A program made the position numbers and the translations under genes. Of a stretch of DNA of 64,000 nt, positions 1 to 9,026 are shown one piece after another. Origin of the DNA: Sphingomonas sp. HF-S4 (GTDB lineage: Bacteria; Pseudomonadota; Alphaproteobacteria; Sphingomonadales; Sphingomonadaceae); the NCBI RefSeq assembly GCF_032911445.1, contig NZ_JAWJEJ010000001.1, positions 1,426,001 through 1,490,000 on the forward strand. Direction: 5' to 3'. Numbering within the stretch: the first letter of the stretch is position 1; every line of letters starts with the position of its first letter. Below the pieces are notes generated by a model. The model ran no database searches, was not told the DNA's origin, and saw only the letters and a program-made list of their open reading frames with translations.

Positions 1-389
1 CGCATGTCGTAGACGATCACCTTGCGCCACAGATGCTCGCACTTGGCGACGAACGCCTTGTGCAGCGGATGATCCTGATAGGTCTTCTGGTCGACGACGG
101 TGTCGAACACCATCAGCTCGGAGACCTGGAAGCTAGAATCGACCACGTCGCGCTGCTCGGTCGATGCGGGTACGCCGATTTGTAGGTCGCGGATCACGTC
201 GATCTTGGCGAGTTCGCGCAGCCCGGCGATCAAGGCGTCTCGATCGGCGACCGATTCCGGATTCTTGAGCCAGAAGAACACATGATGGACGATCTTGCCC
301 GCAGCGGGCGCCGCCGATGCCGTATTCGAAACCATCGCCGCTCCCCCCAGCGCCACCGCCGTCATGGCGTCTCTACGATTGACTGGCAT
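1..389 (-). CDS. Dabb-family (stress-responsive alpha/beta-barrel) protein, Tat-exported, partial
   Basis: This gene is cut by the left edge, leaving 129 codons from the ATG. The N-terminus MPVNRRDAMTAVALGG is a twin-arginine-type signal with Ala-rich tail (SNTASAAPAAG). After it come the features of a Dabb domain: IVHHVFFWLKNP, then a helix with the run DRDALIAGLRELAKI, then FQVSELMVFDTVVDQKTYQDHPLHKAFV. Dabb domains are small ferredoxin-like dimeric folds with varied roles, including some cyclases, so the reaction is unknown. The start lies 59 bp after the MFS gene, so it probably belongs to the same transcription unit as the TonB receptor and MFS transporter. Confidence 0.8.
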   Translation of the reverse strand, partial: MPVNRRDAMTAVALGGAAMVSNTASAAPAAGKIVHHVFFWLKNPESVADRDALIAGLRELAKIDVIRDLQIGVPASTEQRDVVDSSFQVSELMVFDTVVDQKTYQDHPLHKAFVAKCEHLWRKVIVYDM

Positions 390-448
390 GCAGAATCCCT
401 CAGTGATTTTCCCCAGCATGACGTCTCGCGTTGCGCCTGACAACCGGC

Positions 449-1633
449 CTATCCGCGCCGGAGCAGCGCCCCGGCGCGCCAATAATGGAAGATCGCCCAG
501 GGCGTCGCTGCGGCGAACACCAGCATCGACCAGCGCAGCGATTCCGACCCCAGCGAGGGCTTGAGCAGATCGCTGATCACCCCCACCAGGGTCGGCCCCA
601 GCCCCAGCCCGATCAAATTGATCACCAGCAGGGTTATCGCCGCCCACAGGGCGCGCAGCCGCACTGGTGCGAGCCCTTGGATCAGCGCGAAGGTCGGCCC
701 GAGATAGCTGTTGGCGAGCAGCACATAGGCCAGATAGCTCAGCACCGCCGCGACCGGGCTGCCGAGCAGGAAGAAGCCGAGCGTGAACGGTAGCGCCAGC
801 GCCTTGAGCACCGCGACCATCGTTGCCTGCGCATGCAGCCCATGAGTCCGCGCCAGTCTGTCTGCGAGCCTGCCGCCGAACACCGCCGACGCCGCCCCCG
901 CCAGCCCTGCCGGCAGCGCGACGTAGAGCGATATCTCGCGCACGCTGAACCCCAGCGAGCGCACCATGAAACTCGGCCCCCAGGCTGTCAGCCCGTAGCC
1001 GATCATCGAAGTGAGGGTCACCGCCATCACCAGGTGCAGCGCCGGCCCGTTCGACAGGATCGATGCGAAACCGTTCCACAGCGACGGCATCGCATCGTGC
1101 GCGGTGTGCGTCTTGGCGTCGGCCAGCCCGCGCCGCGGTTCCACGACAAACAGCCAGACCACTACCGCCAGCACGATCCCCGGCAGCCCAATCACGAACA
1201 TCGCGATCCGCCAGCCATAGGCGCTCGCCACCAGTCCACCGATAAAGGTGCCCAGCGCCGCCCCGAGCACGACGCCGAGCGAGTAGATCCCCATTGCCCC
1301 CGCGCGTTTTTCGGGCGGATAGAGGTCCGCTATGATCGAATGGCTGGGCGGCGACGATCCTGCCTCGCCGATCCCCACGCCGATCCGCGCGACCAGCAAT
1401 TGCGTGAAATTGTGCGCCAGCCCGCCCGCCGCGGTCATCGCGCTCCAGATCGCCAGGCTGACTGCGACGATGTTCTTGCGGTTGGCGCGGTCGGCGAGCC
1501 GTGCGACCGGAATGCCCAGCGTCGCATAGAAGATCGCGAAGGCCAGCCCCGAAAGAAGCCCGAGCTGGGTATCGCTGAGCTTCAGGTCCGCCTTGATCAG
1601 TTCCTGCAGGATCGCGAGGATCTGCCGGTCCAT
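449..1633 (-). CDS. MFS transporter, spinster-like; true start uncertain
   Basis: Major facilitator protein of about 394 residues counted from the first in-frame ATG. The segment YATLGIPVARLADRANRKNI is the loop 2-3 signature of the spinster branch common in sphingomonads. The ATG at 1633 falls at the end of the first membrane helix (SYMDRQIL). The same frame stays open upstream to 1741 and encodes RRRSLTLALLTLTYFFSY, which is clearly the missing half of helix 1. That upstream stretch contains no in-frame ATG, GTG or TTG. The real start may be the CTG at 1726 behind AGGGA, or the ATG at 1734 combined with a frameshift. It follows the TonB receptor gene, and its substrate is unknown. Confidence 0.85.
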   Translation of the reverse strand: MDRQILAILQELIKADLKLSDTQLGLLSGLAFAIFYATLGIPVARLADRANRKNIVAVSLAIWSAMTAAGGLAHNFTQLLVARIGVGIGEAGSSPPSHSIIADLYPPEKRAGAMGIYSLGVVLGAALGTFIGGLVASAYGWRIAMFVIGLPGIVLAVVVWLFVVEPRRGLADAKTHTAHDAMPSLWNGFASILSNGPALHLVMAVTLTSMIGYGLTAWGPSFMVRSLGFSVREISLYVALPAGLAGAASAVFGGRLADRLARTHGLHAQATMVAVLKALALPFTLGFFLLGSPVAAVLSYLAYVLLANSYLGPTFALIQGLAPVRLRALWAAITLLVINLIGLGLGPTLVGVISDLLKPSLGSESLRWSMLVFAAATPWAIFHYWRAGALLRRG

Positions 1634-1741
1634 ATAGCTGAAGAAATAGGTCAGCGTCAGCAGCGCCAGCGTCAGCGACCGCCGCCGGATCGCATGCGCA
1701 TCGCCCGCGGCAGGATCGACTGTCAGAGGGGCATCCCTTCA

Positions 1742-1773
1742 AGAAAAAGGGGAGCGGATCGCCCGCTCCCCTT
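1742..1773 (-). terminator. Rho-independent terminator after the TonB receptor gene
   Basis: A perfect 11-bp inverted repeat (arms 1747-1757 and 1763-1773, AAGGGGAGCGG) is followed on the minus strand by a run of five T. It lies 7 bp after the receptor stop codon. It should end most receptor transcripts before the MFS gene, so that gene is expressed by read-through or from its own promoter. Confidence 0.85.
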
Positions 1774-1779
1774 CGAGGA

Positions 1780-4527
1780 TCAGAAACGTGACCGCAGCGT
1801 CACGCCATAGGTCCGCGGCTCGGCAAGATAGGCCGAGAAGATCTGCCGACCGCCCGGATATTGCGGATCGGTGAAGGGCGCGCTCGCCGCGCCTTCTTGG
1901 AAGGGCGAGTTGAACGCCACCTGGGTGTAGTTCTCGTTGAAGATGTTCTGGCCCCAGAATTCCAGCGCCCAGCGCTGGTCGGGCCCACGGACGCCGATGC
2001 GCGCGTTGAAGAGCGCGAAGCTGTCCTGCTCCTTTTGCGGGAACAAGTCGGACCCCGTATTAAAGTCGTCCGTGAGACGGCTGTCGATATAGAACAGTCC
2101 GCTCAACCCCGAACCGCCGATGTCGGGGGTCCAGGCAAACGATGCCGTCGCGACGATCTCGGGCGCGTTCGACAGATTGTCACCCGGCAGCTTGCGCAGC
2201 GCCTGGTCGAGCGGTGCGCCCGCCGCGTTGCCGACCAACTGCTCGCGATATTTGGTGTCCGAATAGGTCAGGCCCAGCCCCACTCGGATATCGCGATGCG
2301 GCACCAGCGATGCTTCGAGTTCGACGCCCTGCGAACGTACCCCGTACGTGACGTCATCGGCCCCGCACGAACCCGTCGTCGCGGCGCCGGCGTTGTAGTT
2401 GGCGGTGCCCGGGAACTTGTTCTGGTCGCGGTCGCCGCCGTTCAGATTGCTGCTGCAACCATTGATGTTCTGGACCAGGAAGACCGTGCCGTTGAACGTG
2501 TTGAGCTGGAAGTTCTTAAACTCCTGCCGATAGGCCGCGATGTTTAGGCTGAACGGCCCGGTCGAATATTTGAGGCCGATTTCAAAGGCATTGACCGTCT
2601 CGGGGTCGAACTGGAGGTTGCGAACCAGCGCCTGCGTCCCCGCCTGCCCGCCGAACGGCAGGATCGGCACCTTGAGTGCCGAGCGGTCGAGATTGAAACC
2701 GCCAGCCTTGTAACCGCGCGAGTAGGAGCCGTAGACCATCAGGTCGTCGGTCGGCTTGTACGAGACCACCGCGGTGCCGGTGAACTCGTCTTCCTTGCGC
2801 TCGTCGTTGATCGACACGCCGTTGAGCTCGGCAGTCGAATTGCCCTGGCACGACAGCCCGAGGATACCGTCGATCACTGCGGTCAGCGCGGCATTGGGCC
2901 GTAGCGGCAGTAAGGCCGCCTGGTTCTGGGTGCAGGCAACGTTATCGTTGCCGAACCTAGCGTCGAACCGCTTGCGCTCGTTGGTGTAGCGAAGGCCGAA
3001 GGTGAAATCCAAGCCCTTGGCTACATGGACGATGTTATGCGTGAACAGCGCCCAGTTGCGACTGTTCTGGTCGTAGATGTCGAGCGTCGATCCGCGATTG
3101 TTGATCCCGTCGAGCCGGTCGAACCCGGCATAGATCACCGGGGAAGCTGCGCCAAACGCGGCCGGGCGTGCCGCCAGACACCCCGCGGAGGTAGGCGAGT
3201 ACAGAGCCGCAAGTGCGCTGCCGCTGACGATACGGCAGGTCGCGAACCTGCCATATTGGTTGCCGAAGCGGAGATTGTCGGTGACCTCGAGGTCCTCGTT
3301 GGCGAAATAGCCACCGATCAGCCAGTCGAGGCTCTCGTTGAACGCGGTGCCCTGAAGCCGCAGCTCCTGGCTGAACGTCTTGAAATGCCGTGCCGAATTG
3401 CCGTCCGCGGCGCGATAGAGGAGATCGACAAAGCTGTAGTCGGTATCCGATCCCTGGTCGCTCCGATAGTCGCGATACGCAGTGATCGAGGTCAGCTTGG
3501 CCCCGCCCAAATTAAGGTCGATCTGCAGCGATCCGCCCCAATCCTTGGTGATGCCGGCATAGCTCCGGCCAGGGCTGACATAGATGTCGCGGCTATAGCC
3601 TTCGGTGAACGCCGCGGCCGGCTGGCCCAGCCCTTGTAGCACGCGAACGATGTTGTTCTGCGCCGGATCGTTGAGCCCGCCGATATACTCGTTCATCTGC
3701 TTGTTGACGTACGTTGCGGCGCAGCATTCCTCGTCGCGGTGGGTATAGTCGCCGATCAGCCGGATCGTCAGGTCGCTCGACGGCTCGAACATCAGCTGGC
3801 CGCGGACGAAATAGCGGTTGCGGTTGTTGATGTCGCGATCGTTGGTCAGATCTTGGTAGAAGCCGTCGCGCTTGACATAGACGCCATCCACCCGCGCTGC
3901 GAGCGTATCGCCCAGCGGCGCGTTGAGATAGCCCGAGAGGCGCAGGTGATCGTAATTGCCATAAGTGACCTCTGCGCCCGCCCCGAAGGTCGGCGAGGGC
4001 GCTTTGCTGGTGATGCTGATCAGGCCCGCCGAAGCATTGCGTCCGCCCAGCGTGCCCTGCGGCCCGCGCAGCACTTCGATCCGGTCGATCTCGCCCAGTT
4101 CGTTGAGGCCGATGCCCGAACGCGAGCGATAGACGCCGTCGATGAACACCGCGACCGAGCTTTCGAGGCCGGGATTGTCGCCGACCGTGCCGATGCCGCG
4201 GATACGCGCCGAGCCGTTGGCCTCGCTGCCGGTCGAGGAGACGAGCAGCGACGGCGCGACCTGGTTGAGCGCGCGGATGTCGGTCGCGCCCGATTGCTGG
4301 AGCGTCTCGGCACTGATCGCCGAGACCGCGAGCGGCACGTCGGCGAGCACCTGCGCGCGGCCCTGGGCCGTCACGACGATCACGTTCGAGTCGTAGCCGC
4401 TATCGTCCGCCTGGTCGGCGGGTTCGGCGGTGGTGCTTCCCTGCGTATCCTGCGCCCAGGCGGGCGCCGCGAGCGCCATGACCATAGCCGGAGCCGCGCA
4501 GGCCGATAGAAGGCGTAACCGCATCAT
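1780..4527 (-). CDS. TonB-dependent outer-membrane receptor
   Basis: Outer-membrane, TonB-energised importer of about 915 residues. The signal peptide is MMRLRLLSACAAPAMVMALAAPAWAQ. A TonB-box-like segment (SNVIVVTAQGR) follows, then a plug domain (VPLAVSAISAETLQQSG, LLVSSTGSEANGSARIRGIG, VEVLRGPQGTLGGRNASAG-type motifs). The remainder is a 22-strand-type barrel ending in an aromatic residue (TLRSRF). The chosen ATG has GGAGAGG just upstream. A longer frame runs to 4569 but lacks a good ribosome site. The ligand cannot be read from sequence; adjacency to an MFS permease and a Dabb protein suggests a small organic compound rather than iron alone. Confidence 0.93.
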   Translation of the reverse strand: MMRLRLLSACAAPAMVMALAAPAWAQDTQGSTTAEPADQADDSGYDSNVIVVTAQGRAQVLADVPLAVSAISAETLQQSGATDIRALNQVAPSLLVSSTGSEANGSARIRGIGTVGDNPGLESSVAVFIDGVYRSRSGIGLNELGEIDRIEVLRGPQGTLGGRNASAGLISITSKAPSPTFGAGAEVTYGNYDHLRLSGYLNAPLGDTLAARVDGVYVKRDGFYQDLTNDRDINNRNRYFVRGQLMFEPSSDLTIRLIGDYTHRDEECCAATYVNKQMNEYIGGLNDPAQNNIVRVLQGLGQPAAAFTEGYSRDIYVSPGRSYAGITKDWGGSLQIDLNLGGAKLTSITAYRDYRSDQGSDTDYSFVDLLYRAADGNSARHFKTFSQELRLQGTAFNESLDWLIGGYFANEDLEVTDNLRFGNQYGRFATCRIVSGSALAALYSPTSAGCLAARPAAFGAASPVIYAGFDRLDGINNRGSTLDIYDQNSRNWALFTHNIVHVAKGLDFTFGLRYTNERKRFDARFGNDNVACTQNQAALLPLRPNAALTAVIDGILGLSCQGNSTAELNGVSINDERKEDEFTGTAVVSYKPTDDLMVYGSYSRGYKAGGFNLDRSALKVPILPFGGQAGTQALVRNLQFDPETVNAFEIGLKYSTGPFSLNIAAYRQEFKNFQLNTFNGTVFLVQNINGCSSNLNGGDRDQNKFPGTANYNAGAATTGSCGADDVTYGVRSQGVELEASLVPHRDIRVGLGLTYSDTKYREQLVGNAAGAPLDQALRKLPGDNLSNAPEIVATASFAWTPDIGGSGLSGLFYIDSRLTDDFNTGSDLFPQKEQDSFALFNARIGVRGPDQRWALEFWGQNIFNENYTQVAFNSPFQEGAASAPFTDPQYPGGRQIFSAYLAEPRTYGVTLRSRF

Positions 4528-4582
4528 CCTCTCCTCTCCACCACGGGCCGGAACGCTTGGCGGTTCCATACCCTAGTCTCGA

Positions 4583-4611
4583 ATAACACCTGTTTAGCGA
4601 GACGGCGTCAA
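4583..4611 (-). promoter_or_regulatory. Sigma-70-type promoter for the TonB receptor gene
   Basis: On the minus strand TTGACG (4606-4611) and TGTTAT (4583-4588) are separated by exactly 17 bp. This sits 56 bp upstream of the chosen start codon of the receptor. Confidence 0.6.
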
Positions 4612-4763
4612 GCGTAACAAACGTTGCAAAGCGGGACTGGATGAGAGGTGTTGCCCGATTGCACCAGTGCGAACGCGGGGTGCGCCGCAGCAAACCGAGT
4701 TTTGGAAATCGGGCATGGCCTAGGCTACATCACTTCGCTCGAACGAGCGGGAGCAATCCAGGA

Positions 4764-5834
4764 TCAGTAGCCGTTCAGCCGCGCGAAGCGGTCGCGGTGC
4801 CATGCGGCATTGCCCCACATCGCCTCGAGCACCCGAGCGCGCTTCAAATAGAAGCCGGCATCATGCTCGTCGGTCATCCCGATCCCGCCATGGAGCTGGA
4901 CCATCTCGCGGCTGACCAGATGGAGCGTCTCGTTCGCGGTCGCCTTAGCGAGGCTGACCTCCTGGCTGACGTTCGCACGCCCAGAATCGATCGCCTCCAG
5001 CGCACCCTCGACCACCGATCGCGTCAGCTCCAATTCGGTGAGCATCTTCGCCATGCGATGCTGGAGCGCCTGGAAGCTGCTGAGTACCTGCCCGAACTGG
5101 ACGCGCGTCTTGAGATAGTCGTTGGTCTGCGCGAACGCCGCCTCGGCCATACCGAGCATCTCGGCCGACAAAGCGGCGGCCGCACGATCGGTCACCTGGG
5201 TGACGAGATCCCGGCCACCCTCCAGCTTCTCCGCCCGCGCGCCCTCGAAGCGGACCTCGGCATGGCTGCGCGCGTCGACCAGCTTCCGCGCACTGCGCGT
5301 CACGCCCTCGTCGCCCGACACGAGGTACAGCCCGTCGGCGGCCGCCACGACGAACAGCCGTGCGCTATCCCCCTCGGCAACGAAATACTTGGTGCCGCTG
5401 AGCCTGCCGTCCTCGACGCGCGTCTCGATCCGCTCGGGCGCGAAGCGCGGCCCCTCGTCCACGGCAAGTGCCGCGACCACGTCACCCGCGGCGATCCGCG
5501 GCAGCCATTCGGCCCGCTGCGCCTCCGAACCGCCTAGGATCAGCGCGCTCGTCGCCGCAGCGGTGGCGGCAAGCGGCGTCGCGACAAGGTTGCGCCCGAG
5601 CTGCTCGAGCACGAGCCCTAGCGACAGATAGCCCATCCCCGCGCCACCCTGCGCCTCGGGCACCAATATCCCCGCCCAGCCCATCTCGGCCTGCGCGCGC
5701 CAGGCATCGGCGTCGTAGAATGCAGCAGGCGCCGCATCGCGCATCTTCCGGAACGCCCCGACGGGCGCCTCATTGTCTGCCCATTCGCGCGCCATGTCGC
5801 GCAGCATCGTCTGTTCTTCAGTAAGGACTGCCAT
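4764..5834 (-). CDS. Acyl-CoA dehydrogenase, small-subunit type (FadE/PimD-like)
   Basis: FAD-dependent acyl-CoA dehydrogenase of 356 residues. The N-terminal helical domain (MLRDMAREWADNEAP) is followed by GGAGMGYLSLGLVLEQLG and the C-terminal flavin-contact segment QLHGGIGMTDEHDAGFYLKR. It is shorter than single-chain family members and its middle domain is weakly conserved. It lies 95 bp downstream of a second, larger acyl-CoA dehydrogenase on the same strand. Such pairs form alpha2beta2 enzymes acting on unusual acyl-CoAs such as dicarboxylic, branched or steroid side-chain substrates (PimCD, ChsE types). The substrate here is unknown. Confidence 0.9.
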   Translation of the reverse strand: MAVLTEEQTMLRDMAREWADNEAPVGAFRKMRDAAPAAFYDADAWRAQAEMGWAGILVPEAQGGAGMGYLSLGLVLEQLGRNLVATPLAATAAATSALILGGSEAQRAEWLPRIAAGDVVAALAVDEGPRFAPERIETRVEDGRLSGTKYFVAEGDSARLFVVAAADGLYLVSGDEGVTRSARKLVDARSHAEVRFEGARAEKLEGGRDLVTQVTDRAAAALSAEMLGMAEAAFAQTNDYLKTRVQFGQVLSSFQALQHRMAKMLTELELTRSVVEGALEAIDSGRANVSQEVSLAKATANETLHLVSREMVQLHGGIGMTDEHDAGFYLKRARVLEAMWGNAAWHRDRFARLNGY

Positions 5835-5929
5835 GTTTTGGTCCTCGTCAGCCCAGCGGAAGCTGGAATCTCGCGCCGCAAGCGCATGTCGGGTGGAGAC
5901 CGACCCCAGTTTTCGCTGGGGTGACGGCG

Positions 5930-7156
5930 CTATTGATGGTCCAGCATCCCCAGGATGCGCTTAGCGATCACATTGTTCTGGATCTCGCTCGATCCGCCAT
6001 AGATCGACACCGCCTTGCCGAAGAGCCAGGCCCGCGCATCCTTGAGCGCATCTGCCTCGAACCCCTCGCCTTCCCAGCCCAACCCGGCGAGCCCACGGAT
6101 CTCGATCAGCAATTCGGAGCGCTCTTGGATCAGCCGCGCGCCGACATTCTTCATGATCGACGTGGTCGCCGAAGGACCCTGGTTCGACGCAACCTCCTGC
6201 GACGCCCGTCGTAGCGTCGCGAGGAACGCCCGGAGATCCATCTCGTGCCGCGCAATCCGCCCGCGCAGCTCGGGATCGGCGATCCGTCCCTGTTCGTCCT
6301 CGCCGACGAACGTCTTGGCTAGCGGCGCCAGCGGCGTGCCCTGCGCGAACAATCGACCCGCCGCCGATCCGCCGCCCGACAGGCTCGACCGTTCGTGCTG
6401 GAGCAGCCGCTTGCCGATCGTCCAGCCCTGCCCCTCCGCGCCAACGCGATTGGCCTTGGGCACCTGCACATTGGTGAAGAAGGTCTCGCAAAAGGGCGAC
6501 GATCCCGAGATCAGCCGGATCGGCTTTACCTCGACTCCCGGCGTATCCATGTCGCAGAGCAGGAAGGTGATCCCCTCATGCTTCTTCGTCCGGTCGGTAC
6601 GCACGAGCATGAAGCATTTGTCCGCCCATTGCCCACCGCTGGTCCATGTCTTCTGCCCATTGACGAGGTAATGATCGCCCTTGTCTTCGGCGAAGCACTG
6701 TAGCGAGGCGAGATCCGAACCCGCGCCCGGCTCCGAATAGCCCTGGCACCAGCGGACCGTGCCCTTGGCGATCGCTGGGATATGCTCGCTTTTCTGTTCC
6801 TCGCTGCCATATTCGAGCAACGTAGGCCCAAACATCATCACGCCCATCCCGCCGATCGGGTTCCACGCGCCGATCCGCGCCATTTCCTCCTGCAGCACGC
6901 GCGCCTCGGCCCGGCTCAGCCCGCCGCCGCCATAGTCGCTTGGCCAGGTCGGCACGCCCCACCCCTTCTCGCCCATCGCCGCCTGCCAAGCGTCCTCCTC
7001 GGGCGAATTCTCGTGCGGCCCCTCGACCGCCGACATCGCATTGTCCTTGCCCTTGAGCGAAGGCGGGAAATGCGCTGCCAGCCAGTCGCGGACTTCGCTG
7101 CGGAAGGCGCCCAGCGGGTCCGCCGGCGCATCGATCTCGGGTGCCGTCGCCATCAT
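5930..7156 (-). CDS. Acyl-CoA dehydrogenase, large-subunit type (PimC-like)
   Basis: Acyl-CoA dehydrogenase of 408 residues. Motifs include GWGVPTWPSDYGGGGLSRAEARV, RWCQGYSEPGAGSDLASL (substrate and flavin contact), YLVNGQKTWTSGGQWADK, and a C-terminal helical domain ending IYGGSSEIQNNVIAKRILG. The ATG pair at 7156 follows GAGGAGAGG, a strong ribosome site. It is upstream of, and probably co-transcribed with, the smaller dehydrogenase at 4764-5834. The two likely form one heteromeric enzyme. A fatty-acid or sterol-type CoA ester is possible but not shown. Confidence 0.92.
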   Translation of the reverse strand: MMATAPEIDAPADPLGAFRSEVRDWLAAHFPPSLKGKDNAMSAVEGPHENSPEEDAWQAAMGEKGWGVPTWPSDYGGGGLSRAEARVLQEEMARIGAWNPIGGMGVMMFGPTLLEYGSEEQKSEHIPAIAKGTVRWCQGYSEPGAGSDLASLQCFAEDKGDHYLVNGQKTWTSGGQWADKCFMLVRTDRTKKHEGITFLLCDMDTPGVEVKPIRLISGSSPFCETFFTNVQVPKANRVGAEGQGWTIGKRLLQHERSSLSGGGSAAGRLFAQGTPLAPLAKTFVGEDEQGRIADPELRGRIARHEMDLRAFLATLRRASQEVASNQGPSATTSIMKNVGARLIQERSELLIEIRGLAGLGWEGEGFEADALKDARAWLFGKAVSIYGGSSEIQNNVIAKRILGMLDHQ

Positions 7157-7185
7157 CCTCTCCTCGGCCGCATCGGCTCGATTCG

Positions 7186-7214
7186 AAAATGCGGTATGGC
7201 AACGACAGCGTCAA
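7186..7214 (-). promoter_or_regulatory. Weak candidate promoter for the acyl-CoA dehydrogenase pair
   Basis: On the minus strand TTGACG (7209-7214) is followed after 17 bp by CATTTT (7186-7191), 30 bp before the start codon. The -10 element is poor, so this is only a suggestion. Confidence 0.3.
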
Positions 7215-7407
7215 GTCATCCCGACGTCCTCCCCGTTGCGGGCCGGAATACAGGGTGGTCTAGACTACACGCTTCCCCCGGGTCCGGCTGGTCAAATGGA
7301 ACGACCCGCACCGATCGCACCGATATGGCCTGAGCACCAATCCCGATCTGCGGACGACGGCAAGCGCATGGTCCTCGGACGGATATCGCAGCTTCCGTCG
7401 GCAGACG

Positions 7408-8679
7408 CTAAGCTTGGTGCGCACGCCGCCCCACCAGCGCCAGCCCCACCAAACTTAGCATCGCAGCCCCGGCAAGATAATAGCCCACCAGCCCCAGCCC
7501 GCCGCGCTCGACCAGCGCCGCGGCGATCAGCGGCGTCAGCCCTCCCCCGATGATCCCGCCCAGGTTGAACGTCACCGACACGCCGGTATAGCGCACCCGC
7601 GCGGGGAACAGACTCGGTAGCCACCCGCCGAGCGGCCCGTACACGAACCCCATCACGAAGAGCCCGCCCGCCAGCCAGAGGAACACGCTGCCCAGCGCGC
7701 CAGCAATGACGAACCACCCGATCGTCAGCCCCGCGCCCACCGTCGCGACGCAGCCGATCGCCAAAATGCGCGTCGCGCCGTGCCGGTCCGCCAGGCTCGA
7801 CGCAACCCAGATCCCCGCCGCCATGAACAGGATCGCCACCAGCTCGACGCCCAGGAAGGTCTCGCGGCCATAGCCCAGACCCTTGGTGGCATAGCCGATG
7901 ATGAACACCGTCGAGATATAGAACAGCGCGAAGCACGCGACGGTGCCGACCGTCCCCGCCAGCGTCGGCAGCCAATGGTCGCGGAACAGCTCGCCCACCG
8001 GGATCTTGGACGGCGGCGCGGCCTCTTGCGCGGCGACGAACGCCGGGGTCTCGGTCAGCTTGACGCGCACCCACAGCCCCAGGCTCACCAATCCCGCGCT
8101 GGCGAGGAAGGGCAGCCGCCAGCCCCATTCGCGGAACTGCTCGTCGGTGAGGAGCGCGCCGAGGATCAGGAAGAACCCGTTTGCGAAGATGAACCCCACC
8201 GGCGCGCCCATCGGCGGGAAGCTGCCATAGCGATTGGCCCAGCCGGGCGGCGCATTCTCCACCGCAAGCAGGCTCGCCCCGCCCCATTCGCCGCCCAGCC
8301 CCAGCCCTTGGCCGAAGCGCAGCAGGCAGAGCAACGCCGGCGCCACCCACCCGATCATCGCGTAGGTCGGCAGGAACGCGATCAGCACGGTCGAAATGCC
8401 CATCAGCATCAGCGACGCGACTAGGGTCGACTTCCGCCCCATGCGGTCGCCGAAATGCCCGAACACCAGCCCGCCGAGCGGCCGGGCGAAGAACGCAACG
8501 CTGAAGCTGGCATAGGAGGCAAGCTGCGCAATCCCCGGATCGGTGGTCGGGAAGAACAGCGCGGGGAACACTAAGGCCGCCGCCGTCGCGTAGATATAGA
8601 AATCGTAGAACTCGACCGAGGTACCGACCAGGCTCGCGAATAGGATGCGGCGGTGCGAAGCGATCGGTGCGGCGGTCAT
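7408..8679 (-). CDS. MFS transporter, metabolite:H+ symporter (MHS) type
   Basis: A 12-helix major facilitator of about 423 residues. The MHS/ProP-type signatures are GTSVEFYDFYIYATAAALVF in helix 1, GHFGDRMGRKSTL in loop 2-3, and RFGQGLGLGGEWGGASL in helix 4. Members of this group carry organic acids, betaine, shikimate or aromatic acids with protons. The ATG at 8679 is chosen because GGGAGAGGGAC precedes it; the open frame itself extends to 8721. It is upstream of the acyl-CoA dehydrogenase pair on the same strand with a 251-bp gap, so a joint role in uptake and breakdown of one acid is possible but unproven. Confidence 0.9.
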   Translation of the reverse strand: MTAAPIASHRRILFASLVGTSVEFYDFYIYATAAALVFPALFFPTTDPGIAQLASYASFSVAFFARPLGGLVFGHFGDRMGRKSTLVASLMLMGISTVLIAFLPTYAMIGWVAPALLCLLRFGQGLGLGGEWGGASLLAVENAPPGWANRYGSFPPMGAPVGFIFANGFFLILGALLTDEQFREWGWRLPFLASAGLVSLGLWVRVKLTETPAFVAAQEAAPPSKIPVGELFRDHWLPTLAGTVGTVACFALFYISTVFIIGYATKGLGYGRETFLGVELVAILFMAAGIWVASSLADRHGATRILAIGCVATVGAGLTIGWFVIAGALGSVFLWLAGGLFVMGFVYGPLGGWLPSLFPARVRYTGVSVTFNLGGIIGGGLTPLIAAALVERGGLGLVGYYLAGAAMLSLVGLALVGRRAHQA

Positions 8680-9026
8680 GTCCCTCTCCCCAATCGGCTC
8701 ACCTAGTCCCAAACCCGCCATGCCCGCAAATTGAATGCCGTGGAGCCGTCATCGTCGTGTCCCCGATTTAAATCCTAGACAGTTTCGACTCTGTATCGAT
8801 TGCATCACCACGATGGCGAAGAGGGAGTGACCGTGCGTGAAACGTCGGCACGACGCAGGCTGCTATCGCCGCTTGCCCCGGGCGTGCTCGTATGTTTCTA
8901 CAACCCGCGCAGCACTTCCGAGCCGATCTGCATGCCAATGGCAGGGGCGTGAAGTTCAACCAGGAAATCGCGGCGCGCGCGATCGAAAAGGCTATTGCCC
9001 GGGTCTGACGATCCCGGGCAATGGCC
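8680..9026. other. 347-bp gap; two weak overlapping small ORFs only
   Basis: No confident gene. On the plus strand a 39-codon frame starts with GTG at 8833 behind GAGGGA and ends at 8952. A different-frame 38-codon ORF starts with ATG at 8892 and ends at 9008; its C-terminus VKFNQEIAARAIEKAIARV looks protein-like. The two could be remnants of one frameshifted small gene. The second ends 18 bp before the lipoprotein gene stop on the other strand. Confidence 0.3.
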
